Part shown: positions 36,474-48,200 of the stretch, one piece after another
How positions within the stretch are numbered: position 1 is the stretch's first letter
How the letters are laid out: each line of letters begins with the position of its first letter
Source of the DNA: Litoribrevibacter euphylliae
GTDB lineage: Bacteria; Pseudomonadota; Gammaproteobacteria; Pseudomonadales; Litoribrevibacteraceae
Length of the DNA stretch: 64,000 nucleotides
Assembly (NCBI RefSeq): GCF_042646085.1
Contig: NZ_JBHRSZ010000005.1
Location: 62,001-126,000, forward strand
Direction of reading: 5' to 3'
The notes under the pieces: generated by a model
Databases searched by the model: none
What the model was told of the DNA's origin: nothing
Seen by the model: only the letters and a program-made list of their open reading frames with translations
Position numbers and translations under genes: made by a program

Positions 36474-37319
36474 ATGAGCGATTTCAGATTAAGTTTTGAG
36501 TTCTTCCCAACAAAGACGGAAGAAGGCCACAAAAAGTTATTAGCAACACGCGATATGCTGGCAACTGAAATGCCTGAGTTTTTCTCAGTGACTTACGGTG
36601 CGGGTGGCTCCACACGCGACCGTACTCTAAGCATCGTAACTGAAATGAACAGCATGGGCATTCCTGCAGCCCCTCACCTATCTTGTGTGGGTGATTCAAA
36701 AGCTGAAATCCGCGACTTGCTGAATATTTATAAAGAAAACGGCATTAACCGTATTGTGGCACTGCGTGGTGATTTGCCATCCGGTATGAAGGCATCATCA
36801 GGTGAATTGCGTTATGCCAATGAACTGGTTGAGTTCATTCGTGAAGAAACCGGCGATCATTTCCAACTGGAAGTCGCGGCCTACCCTGAAATGCACCCAC
36901 AAGCTCAAAACTTTGAAAACGATCTTGATAACTTCGTTCGTAAAGTCGAAGCGGGCGCAAACTCAGCCATTACCCAGTATTTCTACAACATCGATTCCTT
37001 TTATTATTTTGTAGATCGAGTTCAAGCCAAAGGCGTTCAAATTCCAATCGTGCCGGGCATCATGCCAATTACTAACTACAGCAAGTTAGCCCGCTTTTCT
37101 GATGCGTGTGGTGCAGAAATTCCACGCTGGATTCGTAAACAACTTGAAGCTTACGGCGACGACATTGAAAGCATTCAGAAGTTTGGTGAAGAAGTGGTCA
37201 CAGAAATGTGCCAAGAGTTGGTCGATCAAGGCGTACCAGGATTGCACTTCTATACATTAAACCAAGCGGCACCGAATTTAGCGGTATGGCGTAATCTGGA
37301 GCTTGGCGAAGACGCTTAA
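36474..37319 (+). CDS. metF: 5,10-methylenetetrahydrofolate reductase
   Basis: 281 residues from the ATG at 36474, where MSDFRLSFEFFP aligns with the usual MetF start; the frame can be extended to a TTG at 36450. GAGAAA lies before the ATG. TIM-barrel FAD protein: SFEFFPTKTEEG, SVTYGAGGSTRD, VALRGDLP and ITQYFYN are all present. It makes 5-methyl-tetrahydrofolate for homocysteine remethylation. A structured 180-base gap separates it from ahcY, and a terminator follows. Confidence 0.96.
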   Translation: MSDFRLSFEFFPTKTEEGHKKLLATRDMLATEMPEFFSVTYGAGGSTRDRTLSIVTEMNSMGIPAAPHLSCVGDSKAEIRDLLNIYKENGINRIVALRGDLPSGMKASSGELRYANELVEFIREETGDHFQLEVAAYPEMHPQAQNFENDLDNFVRKVEAGANSAITQYFYNIDSFYYFVDRVQAKGVQIPIVPGIMPITNYSKLARFSDACGAEIPRWIRKQLEAYGDDIESIQKFGEEVVTEMCQELVDQGVPGLHFYTLNQAAPNLAVWRNLELGEDA

Positions 37320-37386
37320 GACACGCTCATAGAATTCATTTTCCGTTTAACAGTTTATTTGTCGATCCACGAATAAACTGTCTTCC

Positions 37387-37420
37387 AGGCAGAACTGGTG
37401 ATCCCAGCTCTGCCTTTTTT
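37387..37420 (+). terminator. Rho-independent terminator of metF
   Basis: AGGCAGA (37387-37393) pairs with TCTGCCT (37409-37415), with an inner CTGG/CCAG stem, followed by six T. Confidence 0.9.
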
Positions 37421-37549
37421 GTGCTTCTTATCTGTAGGGACTTTGTGTAGAGTGTTGGTAGCTATGTTGAATCAAGAGAAATTCCTTCTCATCTATTTGC
37501 CATAAACGCCTGTTTCAAAGACGTTTTTACTACAGGAACGCTATCAGCC

Positions 37550-37954
37550 ATGAAACTGACCATCAAAGGAAGTATCGGAGAATCTAACGTTGATCTAGAA
37601 GTAGAGATCCAAGACAGCGATTTCCAGCAAGCGGTTAGCCTGCTTAAAGATACCAAAATAGAGCTGGTCAAAAACAACGTTGAAAAAACCTCGCAAGAGC
37701 AAGAATCTGCGCTGATTAAGAGTCGACCTGAAGCTAAAAGCTCCGAATTGGCTCTATCTCTCAAATACATTGAACAAAAGAAAGAAGTTAGCCAGTACCA
37801 ACTGATTGATCATCTCGCCGATGAAGGCCACCGAGACGCCAATATTAAACGCGCCATTATGTGGTTAAAGCACCATGCCGACATCAAAGTCGATACCGTT
37901 TCCAAGGGTGAACACAGTCAGTACTACGTGTTTCGTTGGAATCCCAGCCATTAA
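37550..37954 (+). CDS. Small unrecognised protein
   Basis: 134 residues, soluble, without signal or cysteines; I do not recognise it. The first 40 residues alternate like beta strands (MKLTIKGSIGESNVDLEVEI). From about residue 65 a helical region followed by KRAIMWLKHHADIKVD and YYVFRWNP resembles a small winged-helix layout, which would fit DNA binding but is only a guess. AGGAA lies 12 bases before the ATG. It has no terminator of its own and faces the phosphate symporter gene. Confidence 0.6.
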   Translation: MKLTIKGSIGESNVDLEVEIQDSDFQQAVSLLKDTKIELVKNNVEKTSQEQESALIKSRPEAKSSELALSLKYIEQKKEVSQYQLIDHLADEGHRDANIKRAIMWLKHHADIKVDTVSKGEHSQYYVFRWNPSH

Positions 37955-37974
37955 TGCTTGGAGTGTTTAGTAGA

Positions 37975-39663
37975 TTAAGCATCCGGCGCAATGTGTTTAG
38001 GCAAGACTAAAATTGCAATGCGCCGTGACAGTGAATAAATATGTCGAGCCTGTTCGCAAAATGCCATTTCAATCCGAAACACCATGGCCCGATTCGAAGA
38101 ACCTTTTAATTTCTTGGCTTGGCGATCTAACACTCGACTGATCAAAGACTCAATCTCATCGTCCAGAGATAACACTTCCTGTGCTGCTTTTTGGTCTTCA
38201 AACCCGACAGAACGAATGGCATAGGCAAAAGCCGTTTCCAGCTTCTCAAACAACTGCTGGAAGTCCTGCTGAGTTTCTTCACTGATCTCTATTTCAAACT
38301 CTACGGATTTTCGAGCCACTCGTAATAACCCCACAGAAATATCATCACCTACGTGCTCAATATGATCTATGGTCGCCATCAACTGCACGACTTCCTGCAT
38401 CTGAGCATTGGTTAAACTGCTTCGCTTTATCGAACCCAGATAGTTAAGTAGTTTTTCTTGCAGCACATCCACTTGATCATCGATCTTATTTAACTCATGA
38501 AGCTTATTTAACGCCTGCGTACCAAGAGCCTTTCCAAAGCGGGAAATCATAGTAATGACCAAACCGCCCATGTGCGTCACTTCAAGCCGAACACGCGCCA
38601 ATGCCAACGCCGGAGAATCCACCAACGCAGAGTCGAGGAATTTAGCAACAACAATGTCTTTTGTTGGAGCAGGACGCTCAGGAAAGAACCAACAGGCAAG
38701 GCGTCCTAAACTCTGAGCAAAGGGCAAAAACAGGAAGGTGTTAATGACATTGAATAGGGTATTGGCGTTCGCAATTTGTCTCGGTGTATCTCTCACCGCT
38801 TGCTCGATGCCCGAAAGGTCATTCGATATTGGAGAAATAAATACACTTAAGCGTGCCAATTCAGAAATTAAAGGTAACCAAAGACAAGCACCTAAAAGAT
38901 TAAAAATCACATGAATGCTCGCTGCTCTTTTGGCCTCCACCGTTTTGCCAATCGAAGCCAGCACAGCGGTAGTAATGCAGGTTCCTATGTTCGCCCCCAG
39001 AGCTAACGCAATGCCCGCCTCTAAACCAATAAAGCCTTGCCCTGCCATGACCACCACAATCGCTGTTGTGGCAGATGACGACTGAACCAATGTAGTGAAC
39101 GCGGTACCCACCACAATGGCAAGCAACGGATTCGATAAGCTTTTAATGAGTTCCAGAAAGGGCGGATAGTTCCTAAGCGGCGCCATCGCATCGCTCATTA
39201 TGTTCATGCCCAAGAATAAAAGCCCCAACCCCAGGATCGCGCTGCCGTAGGCTTTAATTTTCTCTTCCTTACCAAAGAAGTGGCAACTAAATCCCACCGC
39301 AACAAAGACAAGTGATAATTTCGTAATTTTGAATGCTACGATCTGTGCAGTCACCGTAGTGCCGATGTTAGCCCCCATAATGACGCCGATCGATTGCGTC
39401 ATATTCATCAGACCAGCAGAGACAAAACCAACCACCAAAATAGTAGTGACTGACGAAGATTGGATCACCGCGGTGACCGTTGCCCCAGAGAAAGCACCTA
39501 ACCAGCGATTTCTAGTCACAGACGCCAACCAGCTTTTTAAACGACGACCGGAGATCTCCTGCAACGAGTCACACATCTTACCGATGCCATACAAGAATAA
39601 GGCAAGTCCGCCCAGCAACCCCATCAGCATAGGTAACCATTCAACGTCATTGCTCAACAGCAT
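37975..39663 (-). CDS. Na/phosphate cotransporter family protein (NptA/YjbB type)
   Basis: 562 residues. Two inverted repeats with the family signature QSSS (residues 68-71 and 194-197) inside TAVIQSSSVTT and TLVQSSSATT, with about nine membrane segments up to residue 330. A C-terminal PhoU-like helical domain follows (for example MATIDHIEHVGDDISVGL). Members import or export phosphate coupled to Na. A GGAGG ribosome-binding site lies 5 bases before the ATG. No pho-regulated partner genes are nearby. Confidence 0.9.
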   Translation of the reverse strand: MLLSNDVEWLPMLMGLLGGLALFLYGIGKMCDSLQEISGRRLKSWLASVTRNRWLGAFSGATVTAVIQSSSVTTILVVGFVSAGLMNMTQSIGVIMGANIGTTVTAQIVAFKITKLSLVFVAVGFSCHFFGKEEKIKAYGSAILGLGLLFLGMNIMSDAMAPLRNYPPFLELIKSLSNPLLAIVVGTAFTTLVQSSSATTAIVVVMAGQGFIGLEAGIALALGANIGTCITTAVLASIGKTVEAKRAASIHVIFNLLGACLWLPLISELARLSVFISPISNDLSGIEQAVRDTPRQIANANTLFNVINTFLFLPFAQSLGRLACWFFPERPAPTKDIVVAKFLDSALVDSPALALARVRLEVTHMGGLVITMISRFGKALGTQALNKLHELNKIDDQVDVLQEKLLNYLGSIKRSSLTNAQMQEVVQLMATIDHIEHVGDDISVGLLRVARKSVEFEIEISEETQQDFQQLFEKLETAFAYAIRSVGFEDQKAAQEVLSLDDEIESLISRVLDRQAKKLKGSSNRAMVFRIEMAFCEQARHIYSLSRRIAILVLPKHIAPDA

Positions 39664-39792
39664 CTACCTCCAACCTCAAAAAACCAAGCCGTGATATATA
39701 GAACAGCAAACAATCCATCGTGGATAAAATCAGCGCTAATCTTTACAATCCGGTTCATTACAACTGCTGGCCTACACTATAGATTTCACACC

Positions 39793-40521
39793 ATGCGCAT
39801 ACCCCGTATATATACCAAAGCACTAGAAGCCAACCTTGACAACTTATGGCTAGATCCTGATACCAGCCACTATCTCGGTCGAGTATTGAGGATGAAGCCA
39901 CATCAGCAGCTGTATCTGTTCGATGGCGAAGGCTATGAGGTATTGGCTGAAATCACGGCCTTTGAAGGGAAAAACAAAACCCAAGTGACGGTGCTGGAAG
40001 TATCTAATATCAATACGGAATCCCCCATCCATATCCACCTCGGCCAAAGTATTTCTAAAGGTGATCGAATGGACTTTACCATTCAGAAATCAGTCGAACT
40101 GGGCGTTTCAGAAATCACTCCTATCTGGGCTGAGCGTTGCGAGGTAAAACTCAAAGGCGATCGTATCCAGAAAAAAGTGGATCACTGGCAATCGATTGCA
40201 GTATCCGCCTGTGAACAGTGTGGAAGAAACCGGGTACCTAAGATACACACACCTATAACGTTAGAAGAATGGCTTAAACAGCGAAACGAAGAGACTCGAA
40301 TCACCCTCCATCATCGAGCGACCACCAACCTAAAAGAGTTATCCACACCCACCCAAACTGCGTTGTTAATTGGTCCGGAAGGCGGATTAACCGAGCAAGA
40401 AATCGCACAAAGTGAGCTACATGGCTTCCTATCGATTGCTATGGGGCCACGAGTATTAAGAACGGAAACTGCAAGCCTGGCAGCACTGACGCTGATGCAA
40501 TATGAGTGGGGAGACTTTTAG
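39793..40521 (+). CDS. rsmE: 16S rRNA m3U1498 methyltransferase
   Basis: 242 residues from the ATG at 39793 (MRIPRIYT), the usual RsmE start and length; the frame open to 39691 adds an unrelated leader. SPOUT-class motifs LIGPEGGLTEQE and MGPRVLRTETA form the S-adenosylmethionine knot. It methylates U1498 of 16S rRNA. In Pseudomonas rsmE also lies at this end of the pil-chp cluster. Confidence 0.95.
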   Translation: MRIPRIYTKALEANLDNLWLDPDTSHYLGRVLRMKPHQQLYLFDGEGYEVLAEITAFEGKNKTQVTVLEVSNINTESPIHIHLGQSISKGDRMDFTIQKSVELGVSEITPIWAERCEVKLKGDRIQKKVDHWQSIAVSACEQCGRNRVPKIHTPITLEEWLKQRNEETRITLHHRATTNLKELSTPTQTALLIGPEGGLTEQEIAQSELHGFLSIAMGPRVLRTETASLAALTLMQYEWGDF

Positions 40522-40527
40522 AGCCGA

Positions 40528-40581
40528 TACAGCACGTAATAGTGCTGTAGTGGTCTCTACAGTAAGAAAAAAGAGTAGAGA
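40528..40581. terminator. Hairpins between convergent rsmE and chpC
   Basis: TACAGCAC/GTGCTGTA (40528-40549) and TCTCTAC/GTAGAGA (40554-40581) lie back to back. Neither has a clean T run, so termination is possible but unproven. Confidence 0.4.
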
Positions 40582-40608
40582 CTCTCTCTAATCGAATGGT
40601 ATTGCGGT

Positions 40609-41058
40609 TTAAAGGGCTTGATTAACCATGATTTCAAGCTTTTCGAGGTCAGGAATTACCACCGTAAATTGATCCAACTGGGCAACACTCAGATCCGAAT
40701 TCCCAAGACTCTCATCCGCAGGTTTCAAGTCGTCCTCATTCACACGAACCAAGGTGGGTAAGTCCTTAATCGGTATCGCAAAGAAATCAAACTTTGAGCT
40801 AGCAGAAAGACGATTAATGACCGCCAAACGACTACGTTCAGTCAATTCCAACGGCGCATCACCATTGATCACTTCCAATGACAACACCGGAACCTTGGTA
40901 TTACGCCATAGAAAGTAGCCCTGAAACCAATCAGGCCCTTCTTCTGCGATAGGCTGTTGATAAGGAATCACTTCAGCCACAGACACATTGGGCAATAACA
41001 AATTATTCGGGTCTTTAGGTATTCTTAAACAAGCAACCTGATTCGTTTGTTCTGACAT
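40609..41058 (-). CDS. chpC: ChpC, CheW-like adaptor
   Basis: 149 residues with one CheW fold (LLLPNVSVAEVIPY, WFQGYFLWRNTKVPVLSLE, DFFAIPIKDLP). In P. aeruginosa ChpC is the second CheW-like adaptor of the Pil-Chp system and may link other receptors to ChpA. Last gene of the pilGHIJK-chpABC run. AAGGAA lies before the start. Confidence 0.9.
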   Translation of the reverse strand: MSEQTNQVACLRIPKDPNNLLLPNVSVAEVIPYQQPIAEEGPDWFQGYFLWRNTKVPVLSLEVINGDAPLELTERSRLAVINRLSASSKFDFFAIPIKDLPTLVRVNEDDLKPADESLGNSDLSVAQLDQFTVVIPDLEKLEIMVNQAL

Positions 41059-41127
41059 GATGCCATTCCTTTGATTGGTAAATTACTCCGCAGAACTCAT
41101 ACCTGCAAAGCAGTTATGCCCTAAAAA

Positions 41128-42273
41128 TTAATACGGATAAATAGGATCATCAACGGAGACATCGTCTCCGTGCTCATCAATTCTCACCGCATCCCCATGA
41201 CGGGAAGCAATGGTTTGTACCAGTTTCGCAGCCAGCTCTTCAGGCGTCCCCTGGAACGAGCTTCGCCCGGTAGCTAATACGGCTTCAGGCATCGAGGCAC
41301 TGGCACAGGTACTCAAGGTCTGCACCCAAACTTCAGCACCCGCTTCCTTCATTGCCATCGCACCGTCTGAGGCATCATCGCCCATACCGCTGAAAACAAT
41401 AGCGCCCGTATCCGGGCCGAAGCATTGCGCAAATTCCTTCATTACATGGGAAATATTAGGGCTATATAATCCCTGCCAAGGCCGGTTATGAAGAAAGAGT
41501 ACACCTTCCGACTTTGAGCTTTGAATCTGATGATTAACCGGTACGATATGAACTTCGCCGATGCCGACTTTACGTCGGTGTGCGCACTGGCGCATATCAA
41601 ACACCGAGTGTCGCCCAAGAACCTGATGTAGGACCGGCAGAAAGTTATTATCAATATGCTGAGCGTAAACAAAGCCCACAGGTAAGCCTTCGGGCAAGGC
41701 ATCAAGAAAACGCTTCACGGCGCCAGGCCCACCCAAGGATGCACCAAGAATCCATACATAAGGAGCTGGGGCGCCTTTCTTCCAAACGCCTGATAAGTTT
41801 TCAGGCAAGGTTAGACGCTCTGACGGCTGATCCTCCTTTAAAGGAGAAGAAGTCTCTGCCCCAGAAGCCTTACTGTTGAACGGTACTGATAAATCAGGTA
41901 TCTCTGGAATTTCAATAGCAGGAATATTAATGCTCTCAGTTGGGCTTAATATTTCTTTGACCTTCTTATGAAAACGTCGCTGCCAACGCTTGAAACCATC
42001 GCTGTTAAATACCGGTACTTCCCCTTCACCGAATAACAACGGTGCGGTTGCCAAATCCAACAAATCATCCAAAAAATCCGACCAGCGATCTTCATCCGCC
42101 AAGTCAATAATCCATGCCGAAATCATCTCGTTCTTGATGTCTTCCGGTGTAACTCTGTCAGGAGAAGTATTGAGAGCAATAACCAACCCAAGCTCTTCCA
42201 GCGTTTTGCTAAGAGTACTTTTATTTAATGGTTGGTCCGAGACAATACCAACTTTACAACCTGCAATACCCAA
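41128..42273 (-). CDS. chpB: ChpB, CheB-type methylesterase
   Basis: 381 residues from a TTG start at 42273. AAGAAGG lies 7 bases before it and no ATG is available. The N-terminal 80 residues look like a degenerate receiver (IDLADEDRWSDF). The C-terminal methylesterase has Ser179 in GASLGG, His206 in QHID and Asp310 in GMGDDASDG, where Ala replaces the usual Gly. It removes methyl groups from PilJ. The gene is in the same frame as chpA, 12 bases after its stop. Confidence 0.9.
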   Translation of the reverse strand: MGIAGCKVGIVSDQPLNKSTLSKTLEELGLVIALNTSPDRVTPEDIKNEMISAWIIDLADEDRWSDFLDDLLDLATAPLLFGEGEVPVFNSDGFKRWQRRFHKKVKEILSPTESINIPAIEIPEIPDLSVPFNSKASGAETSSPLKEDQPSERLTLPENLSGVWKKGAPAPYVWILGASLGGPGAVKRFLDALPEGLPVGFVYAQHIDNNFLPVLHQVLGRHSVFDMRQCAHRRKVGIGEVHIVPVNHQIQSSKSEGVLFLHNRPWQGLYSPNISHVMKEFAQCFGPDTGAIVFSGMGDDASDGAMAMKEAGAEVWVQTLSTCASASMPEAVLATGRSSFQGTPEELAAKLVQTIASRHGDAVRIDEHGDDVSVDDPIYPY

Positions 42274-42285
42274 TCCAATACCTTC

Positions 42286-45200
42286 TTATTTACCAACCAA
42301 CAACTCAATGGTTTCTAATAATGTCGCTTCCTGGAATGGTTTCCCCATGTAATGGTTCACCCCGATAGACATAGCTCTATCTCGATGTTTTTCACCTGTA
42401 CGGGAAGTGATCATAATTATCGGGAGATCTTTAATCTGCTCATTGTGTCGAACATGAGAAGCCACTTCGAAACCATCCATACGCGGCATTTCAATATCCA
42501 ACAACATGATATCAGGGCGCTCATCCTGAAGTTTTGCAATCGCATCCACGCCATCTTTAGCAGTAAACACTTCATAGCCTTGGCGCTGCAGCACCCGTGA
42601 AGTAACTTTACGTACCGTCACCGAATCATCAACCACCATAACCTTCAAAGGTCGATCAGAAGATGTGGTCTCTTCGGCCGCCACCAAATCTTGATTGGCC
42701 TGTTCAATGTAGCGAGCGTGTTCTGCACGGATCAGCGCAGCGAGATCAAGAATGATCACCACACTACCATCACCCAAAATGGTCGCACCAGAGACCCCAT
42801 CGACACTACTGAATTGAGCCCCCAACGACTTCACAACCACTTCACGGCTACCCATCAAGCTATCGACTTGTAAGGCAATCGGATGCTCAGCACCACGAAC
42901 CAACAACACGGGTAGTGGCAGCACCTGCCCCTGCAGCTTAGGTCGATGACCAGACTTCAATAACGTTCCCATATACTCCATGCGGTACTCTTTACCCGCA
43001 TAGTTATAAGGCATCTCGACGCCTTCCTTATAGAACTCTTCAAGTTCATAAGGACTAACCCGAACAATACCTTCAATGGTATTCAAAGGTACCGCATAGA
43101 GATCATCACCAACCTTCACCATTAAGGCTCGGTTCATAGATACCGTGAAAGGCAAGCGAACTTCAAACTCAGAGCCATTCCCGTACTCTGAATCAATAGT
43201 GATATTTCCACCCAGCTGCTTAATTTCACTGTTTACCACATCCATACCGACGCCACGACCGGAAATTTGCGTGACCTTCTGCGCCGTCGAGAACCCTGGA
43301 CTGAAAATGAATTGCATCACTTCATGTTCAGTAAGGTCTGCGTCTGGCTTCATCAGGTTGCGTTCAATCGCCTTATTGCGAACAGCCTCAAGATTCACAC
43401 CCGCGCCATCGTCGTTGAGTCTTAGCACCACATCACCGCCTTCACGACTCACCGACAGTTCAATTGTCCCTTTGGCTTTCTTACCTGCTTTCTTACGAAC
43501 GTCAGGCATTTCAACACCATGGTCAACCGCATTACGCAGCATGTGCTCTAGAGGCGCAACCATACGTTCCATAACCGTACGATCCATTTCGCCTTCGGCG
43601 TTATTCACTTTGAAGTCAACTTGTTTGCCCAACTCCTGAGCCACTTGACGAACAATTCGACGAAGACGAGGCACCAAACGACTGAACGGTACCATTCGGG
43701 TCTTCATTAATCCTTCTTGCAACTCAGTATTAATTCGGGACTGCTGTAGCAATAAGGTCTCAGAATCGCGAACTTTATTTTCAAGCGTCGCTCTTAAATC
43801 CAAAATGTCGGTAACCGACTCCAATAATGCACGAGACAACTGCTGCATATTGGTATAGCGATCCATCTCCAATGGATCAAAGTCGTCGTACGCATGCGTT
43901 TGCTGCATTTCTGTACGATAAGAAATCTGTGCTTGAGTTTCGATATCAAGACGCTTCAGCTGGTCACGTAAACGACTAACCGTCATGTCCATATCTTCGA
44001 GCGTGAAACCAATGTCCGATACTTCGGTTTCTAAACGACCACGCGTGATCGAGGTCTCACCCGCCAAATTAACTAGGTTTTCCAGAAGATCCGCAGAAAC
44101 CTTAACGGCTTCCTGCCCCATTTTGGCATTTTGATCCAACAAAGCTTCACGAATAGATGGACCAAATTCTGGTGCTGGAATACGTTCTGCGAGAATCTCA
44201 TCGCCTAGAATTAACTCTTCTGGCGCTTCTTCATCGTCATCAAGGTGCGTCAGCTCTTCCAGTAAATCTTCATCGGATAATTCAAAGACGTCAGCAGATA
44301 CATCATCTGCTTGAGAAGGCTCTTCAAGGAATGACGACTCCAACTCACTCTCTATTTCAGAAAGATCGAGTTCTGGAATATCTTCGTTCAAGATCTGACT
44401 GTGGTCGGTAATACTGTCGAGTTTATCCTCTCCATCTTCAGCATGCGATGCCCCAGAACTCAGCTCTTCAATCGCCTGCCCAATCTGATCCACTCGCTCA
44501 AGAAGATCGACAAAGAAGGCTTCCGTTAAATCATCGGAGCTCTCTTCTACATGGGTCTCTAAATCATGAGACTGCTGTGCTAACACATCTAATTTGGCCA
44601 GCTTAGCACCGCCTTTGAGCGTATGAAGGACTCGCAATACTTCATCTTTTTGGGCCGAACCATATGGATCTTGAGCCCAGGCATGACAGGCATTATCAAG
44701 TAGCTCTGCCAGCTCTGACGCTTCTTCAATAAAGATCTCAGAAACTTCTAAGGCCGCTGCGTCTAGCGCAGAGATGCCAAGCACACTCAAGTCAAAATCA
44801 TTGTCGTCAGCAGTGACTTGATCATCAGGTAACTCTGACAGCGTTGTATCGCTGTCATCGAGCTCACTGACAAATTCAACACTGGAATCCTCAGAAGAAT
44901 CAGTGTCACCAAGATCTAATTCGCTTAACGCGGCTTCAAAATTGCTGTCGTCGACGTCACTATCATCCAGTGACTCATCAACATCCAGGTCAGGAAGTAA
45001 GGTGTCTATTTCAGATAATTCATCCGAATCAGAAGTAACACTCTCTTGATCCAACGAGGCTAGGTCGAAGTCATCTTGTGCTTCTGCCTCAGGTTCAAGA
45101 ACAACATCTTCACTATCAACAACCTCAATCGCATCCTTCACTTCTTCAGTGTCATCGGATTCCGAATCCATCGATGTCAGATTTGAAGATTGATGCAACA

Positions 45201-48200
45201 CAGCTTCATCGTAGCTTCCTGTACGACAATATTGTGTAATCGCTTCAATCAAATCTGGAGCTGCACTTGGCATGTGTTGACGCTGCACCGCCTCAATCAT
45301 ATCGCCAAGACGGTCGTGACAAGATCTTAGTAACTCAATTAATTCTTCTGAACTGGTGAACATACCGTTCACCAAGCCTTCATAGAGGTTCTCAAGCTCA
45401 TGGCCCAGATCTCCAACCGGAGACAGTTCGGCCATTCGCGCGCCTCCCTTCAACGTATGCAATTCACGCTGAAGCTCAGCAACTGGCGTCAAGTCGTCTT
45501 GTTGATCCGCCCATTGCTCAAGATGCTCAGTAATGCTGTCCAGAATTTCTTCCGCTTCTTCCAGGAAGATTTCCACCAGTTCCGGATCTACATTCTCACT
45601 CAGCGACTGCGGTGCTGAATCAACCAGTTCTTGATCCGCTTGCTCCCTCAGCTCATCAATCTCATTATTCTCTGCTAACGATTCACTCTCGGTAGCAGAC
45701 GACATATGATTAAGGATTCGCTGCTCTAGTTCCGGATACGATACAGGCTCTTTATTTTCATGAATGTCTGAAACCTGTGTTGCAATGGCGTCATGGCAAT
45801 CTTGCAGCAACTCAATTAACGGCTCGCTGAAACCAAAACGCCCTTCCGATAAACCTTCATAAAGATTTTCCAATTCATGGCACAAGTCACCAATCGGCTT
45901 AATCTCAGCAAGGCGAGCGCCACCCTTTAAGGTATGAATAGCACGTTGCAGTTCCTGAACTGGTTCAGCGTTATCCAGCTGTCCGCGCCACTGCTGTAGG
46001 TTTTCATCCAGATGAGACACGATGTCGTCGGCTTCTTCCAGGAAGATGCTAACAAGTTCACTGTCCTCTTCCTCGTCTTCGGCAACACTTTCAACGACCT
46101 CTGTCGCTTCAATCGATTCAGCGTCCTGAACACTTCCATATTCATCGAACTCATCAACCAACGCCGCCAGATCATCATCAGACGCTAACTCATCCAATGT
46201 GAAGTCGTCTTCCTCCGAATCCGCAAGTTCGAGTTCTTCAAGAGACTCAGAAAGTTCAGCTTCCACCAGTGAAGTAAAGTCATCTTCTGAAATATGAACC
46301 CCGCTGGTTGCTAACTCCGGTACGTCTTCGAGAGTTACATTTTCTAGCGGATCAACCAGTTCAGGACGACTCAACGCATTCACTTCAGAAACTTTGGCTT
46401 CGGTCGACGCCAGCGCTTGCCCTGCTGCAAGAAGATCCATCAACGACACTAGCGACTCGTAACCTGAATCCAACACATCAAAGAATTGTGCGTTCGGAGT
46501 TCCATCCAGTCGGATAATGTCTTTGATCAGATGATTTAAAGCTTCCGCTACGTCCGCAAACGCATTGACTCGAGCCATCCGCGCCGCTTTCGCTAATGTT
46601 TCAAATTCCGCATCCAGATCATTCGCAAGTTGCGTACTTAATGCATCGGCACGCCATTGTTGAATCACCAGTTCAATATCACCAAGAATATCCATACCTT
46701 CCATAAGGAAGATATTCATCATTTGATGATCAGGAGATGTATCAACTTTGGTTGGCGCGTCTGCGTCATCTCGACGGGTTTCACTCGGCAAACGAGATTG
46801 CGAATTAGTAAAAGTTTCTAACCAATCACTATCAATCTCCAACGTCACGGTAACCTGAGATTCTAATTCAGCGACCGCTTCGCGAATCCAGTTCGCGGCA
46901 TCCTTGAGTTGAGAAACCAATAATTGGTCTGCCAACAAATGCGCAGCGCGCGCCTCTTTAACGACTTTCTCACACGTACCAGCAAAATCAGCGATTGGGG
47001 TAACCGCCGCCATATGAGCACTACCTTTTAAGGTATGACAAGCACGCTGAACATCATCCGTTAGCAGGGCAGAATCTTTATAGAGATTTTCCTCAACGTA
47101 GGCATCCAATACATCGAGATGCGTTAAGGCTTCACCACGGAATATTTCTAATAAGCTGGATGATTCTTCGCTATCCAGAAGAATCTCATCACTGAGATCA
47201 TCCGTTTCACTTAACGACTCCAGAGTTGGCAAGGTATCCAATTCAGAGTCAGGAATAGACAAAGACTCAGCGAGCTGAGCGGTAATGTCTTCCGGCGCTA
47301 AATCAAACTCTTCGGTATCGTCTGATGCAAGACTGTCCTCAGACGCAGTTAACTGATCGAGCGAAAGCTCTTCTTCCACATCGTTAACATCGATGTCCGC
47401 ATTCAAGTCAGCGGTGTCTAAACTCACTTCTGACAATACGTCTAGATCACTGATTTCCTCAGAAGTATTCTCAAGGCTTTGATCTTCAAGGTTCTGCTCT
47501 TGAAGATCTTGAGCCTGATATGGTTTGCCATCGACAATGCCGTCTGCCGCATCCATCATACTCTGAGTATCAATAGCTGCCTTCTCACCCTTTGCAAAAG
47601 CAGAAACCAACTCAGGCAAGACACCACACACGTCATCAATCAAAGCAAATAGATCAGGTGAGGCCTGAATCGTTTGATCGATAACACGGTTAAGCATGTT
47701 TTCAATTTTCCAGGCCAGCTCCCCGACCTGTTCCGCACCAACAAGACGTCCACTGCCTTTCAGCGTATGGAATGCACGTCTTACTTCCGTTTGTGCATCA
47801 ATATTTTCATAGTCCGCTTTATATTGCGGTAAGAACTCGGCAATGGTTTCCTGAACTTCTTCGGCTTCTTCGATGAAAATTTCGATAATTTCATCATCAA
47901 TCATACTATCCGATTCTTCGGTCTCAGCAGCCGTTTCAGGTACAGCGTCATTCTCGGAAGCGCTATCGGCAGAAACTTCAGCGCTTTCAGTGATGACAGT
48001 CTCCTCTTCAAGAAGAGAGGCTAGTTCATCATCAGAAGCCATTCCTACATTCAGATCGTCTGAAGTGGTTATTTCAGGAATGTCTGCATCCAGACCCAGC
48101 TCAATTTCTTCTTCAACCTCTAATTGAGGTATCAAAGAGTCATCGGTTACATCAGGAAGCTCAAATTCAAGATCAGTTCTTTCCTCAGAAACCAGACCGA

